From the NCBI GenBank assembly GCA_020343715.1, contig CP070808.1, positions 246,740 to 252,625 on the forward strand: a stretch of 5,886 nt of DNA. The letters run 5' to 3'. Shown in pieces: positions 1 to 4,300 of this stretch. A program made the position numbers and the translations under genes. The stretch's first letter is position 1, and every line of letters begins with the position of its first letter. The DNA comes from Thermoplasmata archaeon. Lineage in GTDB: Archaea > Thermoplasmatota > DTKX01 > GCA-020343715. The notes under the pieces were generated by a model. The model saw nothing but the letters and a program-made list of their open reading frames with translations, had not been told where the DNA came from and did no database searches.

Positions 1-247
1 CGGTGACGGTGGGGTCCATGGACGCGTTGACGGGGTCGGCCTCGTCGTACCAGTACTCGACCCAAACGCCCTCGACGGTGGCGTCGTCGACGACCTCGGC
101 CTCGAACACCAGTCCCTGGCCGGCGGTGGCCCTGGTGGGCGTCAGGTCGTCGACCAGCTGGGGCGGTTCGAAATCGGCCGCCGAGGATGCGAACGAGAGG
201 CAGGTCAGGGCGAGGAGCGCCAGAAGCAGATGATGGGCCCTTCTCAT
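1..247 (-). CDS. Secreted Ig-like surface protein, N-terminal part (runs off the left edge)
   Basis: Reading leftwards from the ATG at 247, 82 codons are open to the edge. The protein starts with a classic Sec signal peptide: MRRAHH, a hydrophobic leucine/alanine core at about residues 7-17, and a likely signal peptidase I site after SFASSA near residue 23. There is no lipobox. The mature part contains TPTRATAGQGLVFEAEV, then a VEGVWVEYWY strand and an NAS sequon. From memory, this resembles an Ig-like extracellular module (a 'V..VYVEYW....N.SM' pattern) common in surface proteins of Thermoplasmatota. The function is unknown; a cell-surface or secreted location is well supported. The start is favoured because it gives the signal peptide and lies 32 bases from a TATA box, with no Shine-Dalgarno. 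Codon use is GC-rich at third positions, like the large plus-strand gene. Confidence 0.82.
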   Translation of the reverse strand, partial: MRRAHHLLLALLALTCLSFASSAADFEPPQLVDDLTPTRATAGQGLVFEAEVVDDATVEGVWVEYWYDEADPVNASMDPTVT

Positions 248-275
248 GTTATCGCACGACTATCCGCTGAGGGTG

Positions 276-283
276 TATATAAA
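276..283 (-). promoter_or_regulatory. Archaeal box A (TATA) promoter of the secreted Ig-like gene
   Basis: On the minus strand the bases read TTTATATA, an exact match to the archaeal box A consensus TTTAWATA. Its centre is about 32 bases before the ATG at 247. With a transcription start about 25 bases downstream of the box, the 5' leader would be only some 5-8 bases, so the mRNA should be close to leaderless. This agrees with the lack of a Shine-Dalgarno. The box lies in the 55-base gap after the DUF3795 gene, so the secreted gene can be transcribed separately. Confidence 0.7.
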
Positions 284-302
284 TCCAGGGGGCCAGGGCC
301 GG

Positions 303-644
303 TCAGGACCCGCGGATCTCCTCCAGCTTCTCCCGGGCCTCGGGCGCCACCGACAGGATGCCCTCCAGGGTGTCGCATCCGTACTCATCGCACAGGGCGC
401 AGCTCTCGACGCCGTGGTCGGTGGCGCATATGCGCACCTTGCACGTGGTGCAGGTCACGCTGAGGGTGCCGGTGGTGGACTTACACCCGTGGCATCGGAT
501 GGAATCCGCCGTCAGGTCCTCGTCGTAATGTTCCGACCACACCTTGGCTGCCCTCTCCAGGAGCTCAAAGTTGTCGTCACGGGTTCCCTGGAATGCTGGG
601 CACTCGGCGCATACCAGGCCACAGTAGGCTATCTCCTCGTCCAT
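303..644 (-). CDS. DUF3795-type cysteine-rich protein
   Basis: This is a complete 113-residue cytosolic protein, ATG to TGA. It has eleven cysteines in ordered clusters: C8, C12 and C15 (CGLVCAEC, the family's N-terminal signature), C51 and C54 (RCHGC), C65 and C68 (CTTC), C73, C82 and C85 (CALC), and C90. An alpha-helical stretch at about residues 24-40 lies between the first and second clusters, and the C-terminus is a charged helix. This order and size match the DUF3795 family (PF12675), found in many anaerobic archaea and bacteria. The family's function is unknown; the cysteines suggest zinc or Fe-S binding, which is inference. There is no signal peptide or membrane segment. The ATG at 644 is the natural start because CGLVC lies close to the N-terminus in this family. 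A TATA-like element about 35 bases upstream and no Shine-Dalgarno suggest a near-leaderless mRNA. Confidence 0.9.
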   Translation of the reverse strand: MDEEIAYCGLVCAECPAFQGTRDDNFELLERAAKVWSEHYDEDLTADSIRCHGCKSTTGTLSVTCTTCKVRICATDHGVESCALCDEYGCDTLEGILSVAPEAREKLEEIRGS

Positions 645-798
645 GTAACCACGTCACGTCATTGTCGTATCGGAGATATATGATGCGCTGCCGATGGCAC
701 CTTGGACCATCCCATAGGTCACCAGCGACCATACATCTACTGAAATCGACCAACTCTATCAGGACTGACGGAAGGGCCGATGGAGCGTAGCCGTCGGA
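645..798. other. Intergenic region upstream of the DUF3795 gene
   Basis: Apart from the TATA-like element at 675-683, I see no RNA gene, repeat or oligo-T terminator here. On the minus strand the frame of the 82-residue protein stays open past its TAG at 799, through this region, and into the DUF3795 gene out of frame. That translation has no recognisable features, so I treat it as non-coding. Confidence 0.5.
675..683 (-). promoter_or_regulatory. Probable TATA element of the DUF3795 gene
   Basis: The minus strand reads TCATATATC, an AT-rich core in otherwise GC-rich DNA, about 35 bases before the ATG at 644. It matches box A less well than the site at 276-283, but the distance is almost the same. 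It would give a leader of about 10 bases, which contains no Shine-Dalgarno. Confidence 0.45.
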
Positions 799-1047
799 CT
801 ATAGTATCTCTTTGTAGTAGATGCTCGAACCAGGTGCCGTGCTGAAAGCCTCGACGATACCGGTCCTCAGGGTACCCGGTGTCAATACCACCCTCGATCC
901 TTGGTTCTCACTAATGTCGGCCGCACCCGTATGAGGATCGATGATCACCCTTGCGTCATGCCGGTTATGGATTTGCAGTGGAGATCCATCTTCCGGAAGA
1001 GGCTTGTCTTTCCATCCGTCCTCTGGCCTATGTGGGTAAGGTCCCAT
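799..1047 (-). CDS. Small protein of unknown function, 82 residues
   Basis: I do not recognise this protein. The best evidence that it is a gene is translational. GGGAGGTGA, an almost complete archaeal Shine-Dalgarno, ends six bases before the ATG at 1047, and an in-frame TGA just upstream fixes the start. The protein is soluble, with no signal peptide or membrane helix. It has a proline/histidine/aspartate-rich N-terminal third (MGPYPHRPEDGWKDKPLP), then a more globular-looking part with RVIIDPHTGAADI and a C-terminal SIYYKEIL. It ends in TAG. Codon use is less GC-biased at third positions (CCT, CAT, GGA, ATA) than in the flanking genes, which could mean recent acquisition, weak selection, or that it is not translated. 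It lies divergent from the large plus-strand gene. It could be a chance frame, but such a good ribosome site at the right distance argues against that. Confidence 0.5.
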   Translation of the reverse strand: MGPYPHRPEDGWKDKPLPEDGSPLQIHNRHDARVIIDPHTGAADISENQGSRVVLTPGTLRTGIVEAFSTAPGSSIYYKEIL

Positions 1048-1053
1048 AGCTAT

Positions 1054-1062
1054 TCACCTCCC
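1054..1062 (-). promoter_or_regulatory. Strong Shine-Dalgarno of the 82-residue ORF
   Basis: The minus strand reads GGGAGGTGA, followed by six bases (ATAGCT) and then ATG. It is complementary to the archaeal 16S rRNA 3' end (AUCACCUCC). It decides the start of the small gene, and its TGA is itself an in-frame stop for that gene's upstream frame. Confidence 0.65.
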
Positions 1063-1258
1063 ATTGTCTGGCTTGTCGGTCCGGGAGTCATACGATGGCA
1101 CACGTATCGGAAGTACATGTCCCCCTTTGACCCCAAACCCCCGTACTGGAGCCTGACTCCTCCCTAAAAGAGGACCTCTCTCGATGGTGAGTGAACCCAA
1201 CTTACGGGATCACCCAAGTCAAGTCCCCAACGGGATTCGTCGCTATGGAGGGTCATTG

Positions 1259-1266
1259 TTTATATA
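1259..1266 (+). promoter_or_regulatory. Archaeal box A (TATA) promoter of the large surface-protein gene
   Basis: TTTATATA is an exact match to the box A consensus in an AT-rich island. A transcription start about 25 bases further on, near 1288, would leave a leader of about 35-40 bases. That is enough to contain the GGTGA site before the TTG at 1325. The AT-rich stretch around 1286-1293 is a second, weaker candidate. Confidence 0.65.
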
Positions 1267-1314
1267 TTTATCGTGGGGAAAAAACAATATAAGTAGTAGT
1301 TCGAATAACAATGC

Positions 1315-1320
1315 GGGTGA
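1315..1320 (+). promoter_or_regulatory. Shine-Dalgarno that supports the TTG start
   Basis: GGGTGA contains the archaeal Shine-Dalgarno core GGTGA and ends four bases before TTG at 1325. No in-frame ATG lies nearby. Starting at this TTG gives an N-terminus shaped like a signal sequence, so the site decides the start. Confidence 0.6.
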
Positions 1321-1324
1321 ACCT

Positions 1325-4300
1325 TTGAGGGGGTCCGCTAGAGGCGCTGTATGTTTCGTGCTCATCGGACTACTCGTGACAATAGGTCCGATCTCATCAC
1401 TCGTAGTCTACATTCCCTTCGGTGACATCGTTGATGCCGATGTAACCAGAGCGTTCGATGAGGGTATCGGAACTACAGATGTTGAGGACTCGAACCGACC
1501 GCTCACGGACACGGGTGCCTCTCCAGGCCTTCATTACCTGTCGTACATAGGTGGATCGCACACGGAGGACGTCCTGGCATCCACGGTCGATGAAGAGGGT
1601 GACAGGTACATCGTGGGGACCACCCTATCATATGACTATCCCACAACACCTGGTGCCTTCAACCGTAGCCTCAACGGCATCGACGGTGGTGTCTGGAGGG
1701 ACGGTTTCATCACCCGAGTCGACAGCAAAGGCAACATCACGGCCTCCACGTTCTTGGGCGGGAATAGGAGGGACATAATTTCCGACATAGAGGTCCTCGA
1801 GGATGGTGATGTCCTAGTGGTGGGATACACCAACTCGACGGACTTCCCCACCACGCCCTCGGCGATGAACAGGACATTCATCGGGGGTGAGCGGGACGTC
1901 TTCATCGCCCTGCTGGATGCCAACCTCACGAATGTGAAGTACGCCTCATTTTTCGGAGGGGACGGCTACGATGGGTCTAGCACCCTAGCGGTGGACGGAA
2001 GCGGCAGAGTATACGTCTGCGGTGTGACAAGTTCCTCCGACCTTCCGACCTCCATCGATGCCTACCAGCGGTCCCACTCCAACGCCAGCGTTGAGGAGGA
2101 CCTATTCGTAGCCGGGTTCTCGCCTTCCCTGGATTCTTTGACCTTCTGCACGTACCTCGGGGGAGATGGCAACGAGTCAACACCGATATGCGACCTGGAT
2201 TCGGAAGGGAACATTGTCACATCTGGCCTGACGGATGGAACTGGCATGCCAGTGACCACTGGCGCGTACGATACAAAAGCGGCCGGGGTCAACGAGAGTT
2301 TCCTCGCCATCATCTCCAACGACGGTAGGAGCCTTATGGCGTGCACCTACATCGGTGGTGATGGGGCCGACCGGATCGCAGCGGTCCTCCTGAATCGGAC
2401 GGATACCGTCTACATAACCGGGGCGACAGACTCCAAGGATTGGGACTTCAACGGTCTCAATGGCCCAAATCCCACTCGATTGCCCAGGTTGGACGAAGAT
2501 GATTCCTTCGTAATGGCTCTGGACCCGGACCTGACAACGTGCACCTTCGGTACCTTCCTCGGGGGAAGCGAGGGCGACCTAGGGCTCGACATAACCCTGG
2601 ACGACTCGGAGGAGCTTCTGTACTTCATTGGGCTGACGGGGTCCACCGACATCGCGATGAACTGCACGAAGGGTGCCTACGACAAGAAGTTCCGGGGAGG
2701 GTTGTCCGACCTGTTCGTGAGCACGATCGACCTCACTGACGGAACCATCGATTACACTTCCCTCCTGGGCGGGAGGGATGACGAGCAGGTGACCCTGGCT
2801 GCCCAGGTCCTCGACGTGGACGATGAGGGTGTGATCCACTTCACCTTCGAGACCAAGTCCGACGACATCCCCACCACGATGAACGCGGCATGTCACACCT
2901 TCAGCGGTGGGGAGTGGGACATGGTGGTGGCCTCGCTCAATCCGAGACCCTGCCCCGTGCCCGAACCCCTCAACGTGACAGCCATCGAGGGGAAGGGCTG
3001 GATCAACTTCACATGGGAACTTCCCCCGTACGAGATGTGCAGGCTCGATTGCGTGAAGGTATTCAAAGGCATCGAACCCGATGACAGCGAAAAGTTGAGG
3101 GAAACTGTCCCATTGGGCATCATGTACTTCAACGAGACCATCGCGATCTCCAGGAACATAACACATTACTTCTGGTTCAGGCTGAAGAACACGGCGGGGC
3201 TGAGTGAGCTTCAAGAGCCCATCGAATGGCTTCCCCTGGAGCGGGCGACCGTACCCCGGGACCTGGTCGCCTGGTCCGGTGACAGCAACGTAACGCTGAA
3301 CTGGTCCCGACCGTTGGACGACGGGGGCGAGGTATCTGGGTACCATGTCTTCAGGGGACCTGACGATAGCACAGTGGACGACCTTATCGCGACCTTGGGC
3401 CCGGACGCCCTGTCGTATAACGATACCATTGACATGGTCAACGGCACCACGCTCCACTACGGGGTTCGGGCCTTCAACATAAAACACAACGGGACCATTT
3501 CGTTCACCAGGTCCCTGGTCTGGGGCCCTCCCACGGTCCCGAGGCTCGTGGTGGGTGACCCGGGAGACACGAACGTGACCCTTAGCTGGAGGCCCCCGAA
3601 GAGCGATGGTGGCATCAACATCTCCGGGTACCGGGTGTGGCGTAGCACGAACTTGGTGAATTGGACGCTGACACCAGGACCGGTGGGACCTGAGACGGTG
3701 TACACTGATGTCAACCGGATGAACAACGTCACGTACCACTACCGGGTCGCGGCGTACCACGATCGCGCCGATGGACCCAACGCCACCACCATCGGCCACA
3801 CGCCCTTCGGCAGACCAGGGCCCCCGGAGAACCTGACCGTCACTCCAGGCGAGGGGTTCATCACCATCCGATGGACCCCTCCCCTCGACGGGAACGGCAT
3901 GGACCCCTATGTCTACATCGTCTACTACGGCACCGACACGAGGTTCCTGAACTCATCGATGGCCTCGGTGGGCACGCGCAAGGTCCACCAGGTCCCGACG
4001 CTGAACGTTACGTTCTACTACATGGTCACGGCGAAGAACGATGCCGGTGAGAGCATCTCCACGGAGAAGCTCCCCGGCCTTGCCCTCGACAGGCCCGGCA
4101 CGCCCACGGACTTCGAGCTCGATAGGGATGATAAGGGTATGATGCTGACGTGGAAGAGGCCAGTCAACGACGGTGGTCATGGTATCCTCCGCTTCGATGT
4201 CTACAAGCTATCGACAGACGGCGGCTTCATCAACATAGAAAACGTGACGAACAGAGAATGGTACCTGGACGAGGAAGTGGACTGGGGCATCAACTACAGC

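Larger units (their letters stand above)
1048..1324. other. Control region between the divergent small ORF and the large surface gene
   Basis: This 277-base stretch holds the plus-strand TATA box and Shine-Dalgarno of the large gene and the Shine-Dalgarno of the minus-strand small gene. Bases 1258-1312 are clearly AT-rich. On the minus strand a 30-codon frame runs from ATG 1256 to TAG 1164, and the same frame is then open to a second TAG at 1050. On the plus strand the frame of the large gene stays open back to an ATG at 1184. That segment would contain the TATA box and uses AT-rich codons unlike the gene (ATA, AGT, AAT runs), so I regard it as non-coding. I see no RNA gene or oligo-T terminator. 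Confidence 0.5.

Noticed and set aside
246..683. A 145-codon plus-strand open frame
   Set aside because: It covers the DUF3795 gene on the opposite strand, whose ordered cysteine motifs make that reading certain.
989..1000. A perfect 12-base palindrome, TCTTCCGGAAGA
   Set aside because: About one such palindrome is expected by chance in a window this size, and it lies inside the small ORF, not at a promoter.
901..1167. An 88-codon plus-strand open frame
   Set aside because: It overlaps the Shine-Dalgarno-led minus-strand gene, has no Shine-Dalgarno of its own, and its product looks random.
1169..1179. A short inverted repeat, AGAGG-A-CCTCT
   Set aside because: It is too short for a convincing terminator or operator, and no oligo-T follows on either strand.
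1299..1309. GTTCGAATAAC, resembling a tRNA T-arm
   Set aside because: No acceptor stem, D-arm or anticodon arm can be found at the right distances on either side.
1184..1324. ATG 1184 as the start of the large gene
   Set aside because: It is in frame, but the extra 47 codons are AT-rich, span the TATA box, and push the hydrophobic signal segment to about residue 55. The TTG at 1325 with GGTGA fits better, though 1184 is not excluded.
2579..3799. A 406-codon minus-strand open frame opposite the large gene
   Set aside because: It lies entirely opposite the well-supported propeller/FN3 frame. Its translation is rich in valine, arginine, histidine and aspartate, as expected from the reverse complement of GC-rich codons, and shows no domain.
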